Assembly (NCBI RefSeq): GCF_001949145.1
Contig: NW_019091439.1
Location: 88,812 to 152,811, forward strand
Direction of reading: 5' to 3'
Source: Acanthaster planci
Lineage: Eukaryota; Echinodermata; Asteroidea; Valvatida; Acanthasteridae
DNA length: 64,000 nt
Shown: one piece after another, positions 10,622 to 25,600 of the stretch
Position numbering within the stretch: the stretch's first letter is position 1
Layout: each line of letters starts with the position of its first letter
Notes under the pieces: generated by a model
Databases searched by the model: none
What the model saw: only the letters and a program-made list of their open reading frames with translations
What the model was told of the DNA's origin: nothing
Program-made: the position numbers and the translations under genes

Positions 10622-13600
10622 GTAGGCCTGGTTAATTGGCGTCTATGAGGACCATGCCTGCACTACGAAGTACATCGCAAATTTGCAAACAGGACAAGTT
10701 AACGATGCTTGAAAAAAAACAGGGCTAGCTTATGCAGTTGAGAATCGTTCATTCTGTGTGAATTTCCGTCTGTGTTTTAGTTTGGAGAGTCAAAACTCCA
10801 CAATGAAACTCCAGCATGAATTTCATGTATTGTGGAGTGTCGTGAAATACCCTGAATTTGCGCATACAAATATTCACGCATCCAACTTTCCTGTCGTGAA
10901 ATTCCTGAATGAAATTGTGCACCAACGTTAATCACTTTGGCCTTTTTCTTTCTATGGCTACATGTGTGTGCGAATTAAAAGCTTTTCCAGTGAGAATTCA
11001 CGAAAAACGTCTGCAGAGCATAAGTGTTTTATTTTACAGACTTAACAGAGTATAAACATTAACTGTTTGAAATTGTCTAGAAAATGAATAGATGATCACT
11101 GTTCACTCACAATCAGTGTTGGACGTTGGACACGAGCACTGATGACGACTTCGGTCAACTGCCGCCAACGACTGACGGCGTTATAAAAAATATGGAACCT
11201 GATCGAAAAAGCACTGCGCACCATATACAATATTTTGAGATTTCCGTTGTCATGCGGGCACAGATTCGGCGGCACTGTATTTCGCCCCTTTTTTCAGAAA
11301 TACACCTAGAAAGAGAACTTTTTTGATAATATCCAGATCAATTACTCATATTAATGCTATCATGACTTATTTGAAAGAATAAAAATTCATGCTTCACTGT
11401 AACTTAAAATGAAACTGAGACAAATTAAAAACTAGGTGAACAAAAAAGAGGCTGTGATGGAAAGTTGAGCCATGCCCAATAAAACTGGGTTTTTTTCCCT
11501 GCAGACTGCAAGCAATTAATGCAAACAATAATTCCTCATTCAAGAGACATTAACTGGCAAATTTTTCAGAAATAGGGCATTACAAATACTCTGAAAAAAT
11601 AACATTTATAACGTACATTGTCCGTGAACAAATTTTGGTGACCTAAGTTTTACTACAGCCGATCTGACTTGTTTAACATTGTTCCTTCTGCTTCGTTGAC
11701 AGCAGATTTTTTTCATAATATTATTCCTTGAAGGATTTTAGTCAAACTTTCAACAACTGAGAATGAAGCCATTAGAAATTTAGTTTATTTAAGAACAAAT
11801 TTTGGTCAAAGTATTAAGTGCGCGAATTATGGTGACTTGTGGATATATGTATAATATACATGTAGGTCATAAAAGCAGTTTTTTGCCCGAGCTCACTTTT
11901 CCTGGCCTCCTTGCCTAAAAATATTTTCACGTAAACCGTTTGAATATAGGCCTAACATAACATTTAGCTTGGTAATTCCATGGCAGATCATGCTAGTCTA
12001 CATTTTAAACAGGCATTGCATCAACAATTTGCTTATTGTCATTCTATTATTGGCTTGAAAACGCACACCCTAACCAGCAAAGCCAAGACAAGCTGGTAAG
12101 GAGGTTTTCAACTTCCTGTAAGCTCATGCACACACCTGGAGCACGCGTGAAGACCGTACATGTTTCAACATACTACTGTAGGTTGATGGAGTGTACTCTA
12201 TTATACGCTGACCCTATCTCAAATGCGCATAAATCTGCATATTCACACGGTGAGTTCCCACAAAGGATCCTTATTTCAATGTAATAACATGCCTTCTCTT
12301 ATTCTTTCTTGGAAACAACACTGCATTTAGGCCAGATTTTTCTCCCAAAATTAAATGAACTATGAAAATTTAGCAGATAAAATTTAACAAGTCTGTATGT
12401 TGGTGCAGCAATGATTTTTTTCCCTACATGTAAGATGAGTTCATCTTACATGTAGGTGAAGTGGACACATATGCAAAAAATTGAAGTACATATGTGTTCA
12501 TTGTTGAAAGTTCAGTTTTTAGGTAACTTATGGAAAATTTGTTCAGTGCTACTGCGTTGTCAAGGTACAAATTCAATGTAAACATACCCGTAGGTTCCAA
12601 GGAGGAGAAGGTTGGTAACTCTTGCTATGATTCTTCACATTACAGGATTTCTACCCATTCTTGATTCAAAGTGAAAGTGTACAAAAATATAAAATTCTCC
12701 CCAGTATCTCTTTTGGCTCAAAATATTGACCTTTTCTCTGTATTGAAAAGCCAAATTCCCTTGAATGAGACAGTGGTGCTTGCAGCTTTGAAGATTTCAC
12801 CAAGATTCCACTTTTCAGCCTGTCTACTCTGATATGTACATGTACAGTAGCATTGCTAAGCTGCCAATAAGCCATTTTTGCGAGTTAAATTTGAATAAAA
12901 TCTGGTACACTGACACCTGATTGCACATAAACGTAACAATTTGAATTCCCCAAACTAAAGACACTGTTGCTATATATGCTTTTACATAGTGACCACCATT
13001 TCTGAAATGGACTGGTTCTTTTGTACCCCTCTTATCCATTGAAAAGAGTGCATCCGGTTTGTAATTGTGACATCACCTTAGTTGAAACCGCGCCCACTGC
13101 GCATGCACTGCACACTGATCGCCATGTACATGGAACCATGGAACTGGAAGTTAATGGGACAAACAGCAATCGTCTAATGGGAGCCTGCAAATCGTAGCGC
13201 TTCCGTAAGTGACGAGTCACTTGCGAACCGGATAGTTGCAAAAGCTTGCCTGAATCACAAGGTACATGTACATGTATAGCAACAGTGGTTTTAGTATGGA
13301 GAATTCAAATTGTGGTGTTCACATGAATTTGAAGAACTCAGTGTACCAGATTTGATTCAAATTTAACTGGCAAAAGACTTATTTAAAGCTGTTAGATGTG
13401 ATGACACCGAAGTAACCTCATTACAGTACAGTTCCATCTGCCATATTGAACATCATTTTTTATAAACCGCAGTTATTGTCTTAAAGAAAAAGGGCTGTCT
13501 TCTACCCTCCTCCATTTAAAAAAGTACTGAGTGAGAAGTTTCTTCTTTTATAGCCTTTCAAAAAAGAGGCAAAATGAAGGGAAAATGTGAACATATCCAA

Positions 13601-16600
13601 GTAGAGAATGCATTTTTTGGTATTTTAACTCATCTGGGTGAAAATTTGTAAAGTTCAACTGTGTTAAAGTTCATTGCTGAATTTGATAGCCGAAGATAAG
13701 AGACAGTATATACAAGAAGAGGGGAAATCTTTGAAAACAGGTGGAGCCGCCAGCTACCTCAGATGGACACCTTTAGGCATAGTTTATTGATGAAAATGTA
13801 GTATTCGCCATACTCAATCAAGAGTTCGTACTACTATCGCCCTCTTGGTAAATCCCCCTTTTTGTTTTTAACTTTAGTACCGTATCTGAAAAGATGGCTC
13901 ACAAGGACAACCAAAGCAATAAATTGCAGACTTTAAATCAAAAATCGTAAGCTGACATTTGGTTTGGGTGAGGAATAAGTCAGAATTAAACTAAGAGATA
14001 AAGACTACAGTTTTTTATTTGTGTAGTTTTGTGGCTGACTCCTCAAATTATGGATTAAGTACAGGGATGCTCAAACCAAGTCATGTTCTAAACCTCTGTT
14101 TATTTTAAGAAGGACGCATATTGTAAAATGGTCTCATAAAGTTTCAGAATTTTAAGAACATTTTGTAGAAAATAAGTTCAGTCAGTCTGCAGAGCTTGTT
14201 CTGCAGCTAATGTGTACATGTATCTCATACCCTTTTTTAGATTTATATAATGTATTCTACTGGGCATTGTGAGGTTCAAGTAGGATGCAGATATTGCATA
14301 TACATGTACTTATCAAAATAATTTGTAAGTTTAGTTTTAAATGTTCCTTTTGAATACTTTATTAAAGTGTACATCTGCTCTCAGAATTAAGATGTTGGGG
14401 CAAAATAACTAGACAGGAGTTGGTTGTACCAGTAATTATTCTTTGAGGACATTTGTTGAACAGTTTTATTGAAATTGTTTAAGCCTTATTTGACAGTATC
14501 CTGGCAACTTGTGTTTACATTTTGATGAGGTATCTACTGGTCATATTTGTCAGTGGGATGCAGTTTTGTAATGTAAATGTGTTATGACAAGTAGTGATGT
14601 CCTGAATGCATTGTAAAATCTACATGTACAAAGTCTGTCCGACAGCTTTAAACGCAATTAATTTAATCTGATTCAACAGATTAATCCAGCGAACACTGTT
14701 ATGCTTATCTGAACTCTTCTGGGTGAATGAAAAATTATGGTAAGATTAGAGGATTGAGGACTGTATTAAAGTTGAAATATAATGAACTCTTTGGAACTTC
14801 TTGATTAAAATACTAGGCTTTGGTAAGTGGTAAAAATTGGATACTATAGGAAATTTGATAAGCTATGTGCAAATGCTTGTTATAAACAGTTATATTTATG
14901 TGGTTTAATTACATTCATTACTGATCCGTAGCAATAATAGCATTATCTCTGTGCTCTGTAACCTTCCAACACCCTATAAAACTGCCAAGAGATTCAAGAG
15001 GATTTGGCAAGACCAAGGAGGGTTGAGCTACACTACTCTACATCACTTTATAGGAATTGTTTCCCCTTTAATGTTAAAGGTAAAATCATTTACATTGTTG
15101 GGTTTATACACAATAGAGATTTTGTCATTTTCTTCTTTAGGAAGTTTCTCAGCAAAATTGCCAAGAAAGGAAGATCATAAAGAAGGCATAAAGGAGATTT
15201 TTATAAGTATTTTATTTGTACAGTGTACATTAGTTGACATTTTTGTATATTGTCTAGTATTTCTCTATGAAGTTGGTTTGTATTTTGCAAAAATAAACGC
15301 TGATTTTATGGACTATGATGTGATTTCCTGCAAATATGCTACGATAAAATGTGCCAGTCATTTATACACATGTATGCACAGACTCGCCAGGCCAAGTCAA
15401 ATTTTGTAAATGAGCCTAGAGACACCAACTACTACAATCTGGAAGTACACTGTAGTTTACATATGTACATGTACAGTATGTACATTCTCAGACTTTTTTA
15501 TATGTACAGTATATGCTGCACTACTGTACTCACCTGATGCACTTTGTTGTACATGTACTAGTGTTTGAACTACTGGATTAATCATTAAAATGATAGCATA
15601 ATTGGTTTATAAGTCAAAAAGGTCTGTATACAATGTAAATCTGTGATGATGATTAATGGTTGACGACATTCACCTGAACCTTGTGCCATTCAATTGATCT
15701 CTGTCCCTGCTACAGACAATAACCAGGAAAGGTGGTCGATCAACAGCCCGCCCTGACAGTAGACTGTCTGGAGTGGATGATAATGAGTCCCAGATTGATG
15801 ACTCTGCCCGATCAGAGACAACATACAGCGAGAGCAGTGGCTTTGATACAGACCTAGAGGTTGAAGGTGATATATATATGTGTACTTCTCAATTTGGTTA
15901 TGGATCCAAATCCTAATCCAGTCTTTAATCTTGACTTATTTTGAGCTATCTTACATTTTGGGCCTGAATTGAACACATGGTGACGAACCAGTACTCATTC
16001 GGTGGCGAGATTTCAATCATTTTATCAATTCACGATACTCTACACCATTGACATAACAGTGTAACAAATTCTTCAGTTGGAGTTTGTGGACCAATGACAC
16101 ATGTAAACACCCCCTCCCCCGAGTGTCGGGTAATATTTGAATTTTGGGGTTTATCATGCTGTCCAAGGGAACCAATTAACAATGTGTCATTTTACCAGCA
16201 GTGGTGCAATTTTTGGAGCAGTTAATTTGCATTCGGATATTGGTTGGCATTTCTCTGAAGGAGAGTGCAGCTTGAATGAGGTAGAGTTCTAGGAGATTAG
16301 GGGACATTGAACAGGGACATACCGTAGTATTGAAGGTCATCAAATTTAACTCATGACACCTTTCTCCCCAGCGACTAAGCCTGAGGTTTGATCTAGGCTG
16401 ATTACTTTTGAACATTCAACAAAAGACTAAAAAAAAACACACAGAGTAAAGAATTTTTTATTAAACCACTTTCAAGTCTTCCTCTGTCCAAACTGTCACC
16501 TTGAAGAGCAGATAAGGTCCTCCTTTTGATGGATGTCTAGTGTTAGGCTGTCTTTGCATTGACACAGCTTATTGGAGATTGGATGCAAACATCTTTATTC

Positions 16601-19600
16601 CACCCCTGCTTTAATCTCTAGCAGTGAACACAGATCAGTGCTATTTGCATGTTGCTGTCAGCACTGCAAAAAGAAAACTTCAAACCAACACTTATATACA
16701 TGTACACCCTGAAGATCCCAGAAGAGTGCTCAAATCCCAAAGGCATTGTGTCCTCAAGCATCTGAGCCTATTTGGGTGAAAACTGGATTAAGTGTCCCTT
16801 TCTTGAGAGATTATAGCCCAAAAAGGCAAGAATAGACCAATTGCGCCCAGTGAGTCATGTAACCTGTAGTGGGCACTGGGTAGCAACATCAACAACCATG
16901 GCGTCCTCCCATAGCAAAGTGTGTCATAAATGTCATTTACCAAAATAAAGCTGACAATCGGTACAGTACTCAGACTACTTATGTTCTGATTGCTGTGCCA
17001 AAAATCGGCTTTATTTTTGGTAAACAACACTTAAAGCATGCCTCTGTGGGAGGACATGTTTGATACTTCTAAACCTGTACATGTACTAGTGGGTCACATG
17101 TGACTTACTAGGTGCATGGAGTTGATCCACTGTTATCTAAAACAAGATTGAAGCATTGTAGTGGTAACTGTGGCTTTTAGTCAGGGTAAGTTAGATTTCC
17201 CCCGATAGAATTACTTATAGATCATCAAACTTGAAAAAGTTTGATTTGCTTAGCCAGTTTGATGTGCAGAAGCTGCATGTAGGTCTGCAATGTATGCATA
17301 CCAGTAGAATGAAGAATGAGTTATCAACATAATCGTTTTGATAATGCTTACTTTTACTTCTTCAGAAAATTTGTAGATTAATGCAAATCGTAAACAGCAT
17401 GACACTTTGATATGTTTCCATCTTATTCAAGTTCAATTGCATGTTTTGTTGCTTCATTGACTATATTATGTGCTGCATTGTTAACCAATGCAGGGTCTTC
17501 ACAGTTCACCATGGATGTACATGTTAATCATGTCTGTGACCATCACAGCACTTCAGCACACACACACAATCACACACCCCCCTCAGAAAATGCTTGTGTT
17601 GATTTTTTTTCCCTTACATGCAATTCAGTTTCCAGGATATGCAGGATGGATGTAAATCAGTGCAGTGGAAGATGTACACCATATGTACTGTACATGTCAT
17701 TACAGAATGGGATGTTTCAAGTGGTTTTTTGTATCCAAGAATATCACCTAAAATTTCAAGTGTTCTCATTTGATGAAATGAAGTCTAAATAATTTGGCCT
17801 ACAATTACAAGAAAGTTTCTTCCATGTGAGAGAGATACATGTACATCTAGATTACTTATTGTGTGGAAAGTACCGTACCGGTACATGTGGGTTCTTTACG
17901 ATAAATTTTGGAGCTTTTTTGTAAACCACATTTTCTGTTTGCCTGCATGCACGTTTCTGCAATCATTTCTTCCTGCAGACACCATTTTGGCACTGAAGAG
18001 AAGTAAGACCAAAGCCCTTGTTTGTATTCTGTGTTGAATTAACCATAGTCAGTAAACTAGGCCAGTGGATAGCATGAATGTGGGACACACTAAATTGTAA
18101 GACAATTGCAATAGACAGTTAATAAACATCAAAGACACAGTCCTTAATGTGAATACCTCGAGGAATCTTCTCCGTTTGATACCAGTATATATGTACATTT
18201 ATGAGAGGGCTGTTGACTCACCCAAACCAGTATCAGTATGGGTTGTAAAAGAATGCTGCAAGCTTTGTGTCAAAATGATCTAAGCAAACTGTTATATGAA
18301 ACCACAGTTTTCTCCACATTTTCCTGACACTGCAGGTCACTATTAATAACCTTGTTGTAAAAGCCTTTCATGTTTGCATTTATTTTGCAAAATAAACCTA
18401 CCCAAACTATTCTGACAATATTTAGAATGTTGCAGTGAATACACTTTGCATTCCACTGGCCTTTGCTTGCATTTAACACAAACTAACCCAAGCAGAGAGT
18501 TTCATACCTTCATTACCATTATAATATTCACGTTTGTAGACTTACATGTAGAACACACAGTACTAACTATCAAATCGACTGATGATATTCCCCAGAATCC
18601 AGTGTGATATCTCTGCAAAATGGTTTTTCTGAAATGTTTCCTATTTGGTAGAATACAATGTAGGTGCATACCGTCATATATCCACACATACATGAATTCT
18701 AGCATTGAGGTGGATGAGCTACATGTACATCTACCATATGCTAATGTGTTTGTAGTGTTGGGACAGCTTCACAGCATCACAGTAGTATTAGGATTGAATT
18801 TGCTGGAACAACATGACTGTTCCTTTCCACAACAAGCAAATATGTATAATGGTCAAAAATTACAAGTTAACTGAAAAATGGTCCTCGTTGGACCAAGCTC
18901 TTCCCAGCATTTACTTGTGTAGGAGTTGAAAATATTTTATAGTGAGTAACTGTGTAAGCCTACCTGTATGGCTTAAAGATTCTGTAGTGCATAATAAGCC
19001 CAAACTATACTAAGTGTTCTTTCTTCTGTCATTGTGTGTCTTAGCTATACAGTTCTAACTCAAAATTATTCAGTCTTAATGGAAAAACATATCTTCAGTG
19101 TTTCTGCTGGTGCTGGAGCTGTCATACATGTACATGTACAGACACTACAGACCTCAGTTCTTTTTTCAAACAGTTATAGTCCGTGTTACTCTACCACTGA
19201 GAATTCTAAAAGCTACTTTTTAAAAAGGTCAAAGGACATTAATATTGTCCCCAAGAATAGAGTAAAAGAGGCTGCGTGTACTACTGTGCTGATCCAGATG
19301 AAACACTGAAAATTACACAAATATTGGGGGGCACTTTAATCATTGTTTTTGTGTTTGTTTCTAGCTTGAACAAAGTAGATTTATCACAAAGGAAGTTCCT
19401 GAAAACTAATTTAACTTGACGAGTTGGTAACAATCTGATTAATTAAATTCCTGTCTGTTAGCATGCAGTCCCTGTAGTGTTTCTTAACCTGGTACTTTCT
19501 GGGTTCTTTATGTTAATTTTGATTGCATGACATTGTGTAAAACAACAAATTACTTCACAGATTAAATTAGAATGTTCTAACATTTGTACTTAAAATAAAA

Positions 19601-22600
19601 AATCAGCCATTTTCAAATTTGTATATCTTGTGTGTCATATGGAAGTGGTCCTTGAAGAATATTGCCACCATTGAGTGCATGAATGTAAATACGCTTTGTA
19701 CAGTGATGTTTATTTGAAACGGGGAAAGAGTTTCTAAATGAAAATTATTTTTTTTAGATCCAGTTTTAATAAAGCATATCAACATCTTTTACTCAAGAAA
19801 AATGAATGTATGTTTTGTATTTGATGTGTTTTTTAAATGTATCTAATTTGGCCCCATTTTTAATTATGTTAGATGTGCGTGAGGCTTATGATGCATCAGG
19901 TAAATCCACCTACAAGGAAGCTTGTCGACTGAATGGCGTGATACCTGTCTCATACTTTCTTAGACACATAGCTGACTCAGAGCTGACTATGAAGCATCAT
20001 GGTCTAGGGCCTGCTGGAGCCAAGGCTATTGCTATCTCGCTGGTGGTAAGTCACTTATGGATGTTACCTTTCTTGCCCCCGTGACTTGCTACAAGTTCTA
20101 TCCGTATAAAATACTGCCCACCTTTCTGTAACTATTTTAATCTAATAATTCTTACCTTTAAGTGTGGAAAACCTTCTGATTACTACTTTTAACACGTCTG
20201 GAAACTTCTCATATTAGGCAGTTGTAAATAACCTGGCTAAACTTTTCAATGATATAGCTCACACACCTTGTTTAGCCATCATTCATTGTTTGACCATGTA
20301 TATGTAAGGCAGTATGAATAATTCATCACAAACTGACTGAAGGATACTGGCCAGTGAATGGCATGCTGTGACTGACTCACGTCATCTTGGAATTGGCAAA
20401 AATGGGCAGGAATCTGGCACACTTTGTAAGATTGGGAGACTGTAGGCTGTATTCGTTGCGGCCATGAGGATAGGTTTCAGTGTCACTGCACAAATCTGTT
20501 TGGGCATTTTTTGGCGTAGCTCAAAATGCAAGCTTCATATATTAACAGCATCCTGGGAATGACCAGGTCATTGTGTTGTGATTGGCTGCCAATGAAATAT
20601 CAGTATTCATATGTATCAGTGGGACTCCTTTACAGTCCTTCCTGCGTCAGCGGAAGTAGTGACTGACAACTTAAATTTGCAACTTATAAAGGTTAGTAAA
20701 TTTTCACTTGCACCAACAGAGTGCTTCGTGACAACTAGTGCGGGGCAAATAATCATATTGTATTTACATGCTCTATGTGTATGGTTTTGTAGAGATTTTG
20801 TGGAGATTTAAAACAATTTTTGGACATAAATTCAGCAAAATGTCAGTACAACACAAGTGTAGAAATTGAATTGACCAAGGAGGCTCCATGCAATCTTTAA
20901 CAAGATTAATCTTCATGTTACAAATCCACGGAAATTGACATGGATCGTTGACATGTAGTGGGACACATCCGTGCCCATGCCAGAAAATCGAACCCGGACA
21001 TGCAATGTGCATTCTTTCTAACAAAGAATTCAAATTTTGAAAATGTGGTTGAATCAGGTGGGAAAGGGCCAACTCATTCTATGAACCTTGTAAATGGATT
21101 TGTTGTGATTATTTTTATGCATGAAGAAGTGTTGACCCAATCCAGAGTTGGTCAAACCAATCAAGGAGGTATATTTTTTTTAACACATTTTTCAATGAAA
21201 AATACAACTTTTGGATTTTCAGGATAGAGTTTTATTATCCCAGAGGTTGGCAGGTCTGGAAAGCCCTGTATACCTGCAGTTTGCAACTTTTGCTACATTT
21301 TGGGCCTGTCAGCTATACAGCTTATTCTTGTAAGGCTAAAGTTTGTTGACCAATGGAATAAATGAAATCCATGAGTACTGCAACTAGTAGAAGGAACTTA
21401 TCATGATACTGTAAGTCAATTAATCGAGATACTCCACCAGCAGTAATACTTATTACATGTACGTCCATGTACATGTAACGTAGATAACACCCCATAATCT
21501 TGCGATAGATTTTGTTCTCTGTGGGTAGTCTTATTCTGGTACCCAATTTATAGTATGAGGAAGAAGCCAAGATGGATGCATGTATATCTACATGTAGCTG
21601 TGATGAAGATAGTAGCCCAGTACACATTCAAGTGTACATTGTATGTGAGTTTCATTCATATGCAAGAGTATTCAAAGCTAACCTAACCCCCTAGGGTGTA
21701 TGTAAAATCATATTGAAATCAGAGGATTTGGGACCGTTAGGGTTAACCTAAGCGGGAGAATCTCCTTTCCCCTTTTATATTTTTGCATTTTTTTTTCTCT
21801 TTTGATTGTAAGCCTTTTTAAATGTTGTCTTGTCTTGTTTTAAATGCTGTCTTGTCCATGAACACAAATTTGGCTCAATCTGGATGTCACATTTGCAAAA
21901 TTCCTTGTTTTGAATTAAGGATGTGGAAAAATCTTATTTTTTTTGTTGACCTTACACAGGAATTTAGGAAATGTTGCTGATTCTGGATTTTTTTATTATT
22001 ATTAAATGGTTTATTATATCAGTCTTCTTGCCACAAAAGCGGAATTGTGTAAGACTGTGACAGTAAATAAAAGTACATTACATGTAATTAAAAAAGATAT
22101 ACAAAATCATCTTGACAAATACTGTTATAAAATAAGATACAAATTACATGTATACTTAGACTCAAAAATATAATTAAGTTAGATTAATACACATTTGATA
22201 AAAATAAATCATCAGTTACGTATGTTTAACACACAGAAAGGTAAAAAAAAAGGGAAATAATACACGTGAGGGAATTAAAAACTGGGTTGGATTGAAAAGG
22301 TTGATATTGGGGTAGTGTGGGATGGGGTGTAAGAAATACAGGGAGGGGGTGGAGTCGAGGTAAGTACATGTAGGGTTGGGGTGCGATTGGGTGGGGTGGG
22401 ATAGGGGATATAGTGTTGGTTGGGATGGGAATTGAATCAACAGAAATATATATATAAAGTTGTATGAGACAATACATATAACCATAGTTTAAAATACACA
22501 TATATTTGACACAATCACATGGATCAATTCATAGAGTTAATTAATCGAGATAAATAGGGGATTGCACTCTTCCTAAATCTGTTTGTTTGGCATCTTGGTT

Positions 22601-25600
22601 CGGTTACCAATTTAGATATGGTGATACATGTACATTATATACACATACTGTGTATGAATTGTTAACAACTTCGGTTAATTGGAATGAAATTTCACATATG
22701 TATTTATGTACATGTGTCTGAGCTCATGCCAAGTTCTAGGTCAGTTACATAATAAATGAGATGTAACTGGGACTAGAATTGGCTGATCCTCTTCCATTTC
22801 AAGAGCCAAATACAATGCTATTTTAGTTTTGTCTTTATATCAGTACATAGGCCATATGCATATTCTTTGTTGGGATTAATGTTGGCCTGTGTTGGTGATA
22901 ATCTGTATTATTATTAAGACAGATGTGAGACTGACTGGTTGCATTTTCTGTTGCAGACTAACACTACAATTTGTAAGTTGAACCTGAGTGATAACTGGCT
23001 AGATGCTGTTGGTGGAATTGCCATCGCTGATATGCTCAAAGAAAACTGCTACATAACTGATCTGGTAGGTGAATTTGTTTGTATAGATGGTAAAAAATTC
23101 AATCTGCCATAGTACAACATGAAAAGTTGCTATCGGTTAAGGGAGTTGCTACTTGTAGAACATGCTCTGCTGTGTTCATTCTTAGCCCCACATAAACAAA
23201 ACCAGAAGGTCACATGACTACATAAAGACATTATCAAACAATTATTGACCGATGGTTAAGTATCACCTGAGGGCAAACCAAGAGTTTCCCAAGGGGTTTT
23301 TAAAATGTCATATCTCACATCATTTCCATCAACAATCGCTATTATTCGCATATGTGTCTAGGATTCTTTGCAATTTTTCCTCACTGCATATGTCTCAGAT
23401 TTAGTTGAAATAAGTGCCTCGGTCCTTCGTTGCATAGAAATTTGCACAGCAAGACAGAGTCAGTGCATTTCTTTGTGTCAGGTGAACAAATGCACTGGTC
23501 TTGCTGAAAAGCAGTATCTTTATACGTGTAGCTAAATAAACCCAATGTTGGGGGAGGATAGGTATCTTCAAAGCAATGCTGAGAATATAAGAAATTGATA
23601 TGAACCAAAATGATGGGATATCCTATTGGCCATGCACACATCAAAGAGTTGACATTAATCTTATAACAATTCTTTAGTATAAAACTGTTGCCAAAGAAAT
23701 TGTAGGTTTGAATTCTGCTTCACAATCACTTTATAAGTGTTATGGTTAACAGGTAGTAAAAATCAGATGTTGGCATGCATACATTTGATTAGTTGAAATT
23801 TTGCGCTGGCTTATCATGAAATGCTTATTTTTATGTTTCCTGTTTTTAGACTAATATATTAATACATTTATTTGCAATAAACAATCAAATTATGCCTTTT
23901 ATTTCAAATAGGACCTTTCAGAGAACAAATTGGGTAACTCAGGAGCGAAAGCCTTGAGTGAAATGCTTCTGCAGAACAGTACATTAACACATCTCACGTT
24001 AACAGGTAAGAATCACAACACTTAATGTGTGAATGAGTGAGTATCAATATAGATATGAATGTAACAGTGATACTAGCACCAACACCACAAAATGGTGGTT
24101 GTATAGATTGATTCATTACTTTTGTGTAAATTTTTGACAGTACTGAATCAAAGATGAAGATACCGGTCCCTCTGTTTACCTGTGGTACATTCAGGTTCAC
24201 CTTGGTCCAGGTTATTTGCCATGTGTATGTCACAATGGGAACTTGGATCAGTGGTACCCATCCAGGACACTGCAAGGGATTTGGAATTTTTAAACCTTAC
24301 TCGATACATTTCAGAAATACTTTCCTATTAAAAGTATTAACAGTAATTTATGTAACAAATTTGATGACAGTTCACCCAATTGTTGAATAACAGTGCTAGG
24401 CATAAGAACAGGATTGCTTGAATTTTCTCTGGCTATTTTGAATTGTCTGGTTAAACATTCAGCCTAGGTAAATTTGATTTGCCAAAATGTCCAAATATAA
24501 CAGTAGTGTATTAGGTCTTTATTAGGCATTTCAAAAGAATTTTATGCATGGAGTGTAAAAACAATAGGTCACAGTTGCAAAACGATAGATTGATTAACAA
24601 AAACATTGGAGTGTATTGTTTGAAAATGGTCCTATCAGAGTAAAGTGCATCATTTGAAACAGGCCAATGCTTACCATAAGCACCAGAAAACATTGGTAGA
24701 TTTAAAAAATCCAGAGCACCAAGGATGACTAGTAAAGAGTTTGAGAAGACATCTTATGTAATGGGTAGGCAGAAGAGATGAAGAACAGAAAGAATAAAAG
24801 GTAGACATCAAATTCATTATTAGACAGAATATGTATGAAGTGTAGATTGTCATAAAAAGTTTGAGAGTCCCATTCGTTTGGAATGGTCAAACCAGAGTAA
24901 AGCGTATTATTTAAGTGGTCCAATCATAGTGCGTTTGCGTACCATAAGCACTGGAAAACAACGGTACACGCAAAAACAGAGGACAAAGCATGGCCATTAA
25001 TAAATCGAAAAGACATCTTATGTAATGGGTATAGGTATAAGAGATGTAGAGCAAAAAAAATACAGGAAGACCTAAATATCTATATTAGACAGAATATTCA
25101 GGAAATGTAGATGGCCATAAAAAGCCCCGAGTTTGAACGTCTTGCTATATTGCTCATTCTTATCATTCCGACAAAACAAGGATCAGTGGATACCAACTGT
25201 ACTCAAGATGACTTCTCAAATGAGTTTCTACATGCAAGTATCCTCCCCTTCATATAACACTGCTGGGAGCTGTCATGAAGTTCAAGAGTACAGGCCACCA
25301 GTGTATAAACCTGTAAAGCCTTAATGGTTAGCCAAGGCAGACTCCAGTAGGGCTGTACATTTAGAATAGCATATGCTTAAATGTTCACAAAACTGTAGTG
25401 CTCCCTATCTCAGCTGAAATGAAGCCACTCAGCACGTCAACCAGATTTCAGCTAACGAGAACACATTGCGCTGTGGTGGAGCCTTTCAACAGTTTAAGTC
25501 TCCATAAGATCCTTGAGTACTTCCAGAAGGACAGGGATTTCTGGAGCAGTCCGAATGGAATCAATGTGAGGGTGCAGGAGTGGAAACAGCTGGTGGAGTT

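Larger units (their letters stand above)
10622..15715 (+). other. LRRC74-like intron 1 (5.1 kb)
   Basis: No exon-like reading frame with family similarity. It contains a perfect 32-bp palindrome (12424-12455) and a long foldback element (12869-13380). An open stretch at 14951-15409 has biased, AT-driven composition and no recognisable domain. Confidence 0.7.
20046..22956 (+). other. LRRC74-like intron 3 (2.9 kb)
   Basis: Contains the second 70-bp TTAA element (21677-21746), a possible minus-strand LINE 3' tail (about 21985-22140) and a strongly G-rich tract (22283-22432). No exon. Confidence 0.7.

Noticed and set aside
14951-15409. 152-codon open stretch in intron 1
   Set aside because: No domain, AT-driven hydrophobic composition, not in phase with neighbouring exons; exons 1 and 2 join without it.
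22216-22501. Pro/His-rich minus-strand frames
   Set aside because: Complement of the G-rich tract; composition explains the openness.
25206-25319. Possible first coding exon (MTSQMSFYMQ...) for the nested small gene
   Set aside because: Its only plausible donor (CCT|GTAAAG) is phase 0, whereas the downstream acceptors need phase 1; it could still be untranslated.
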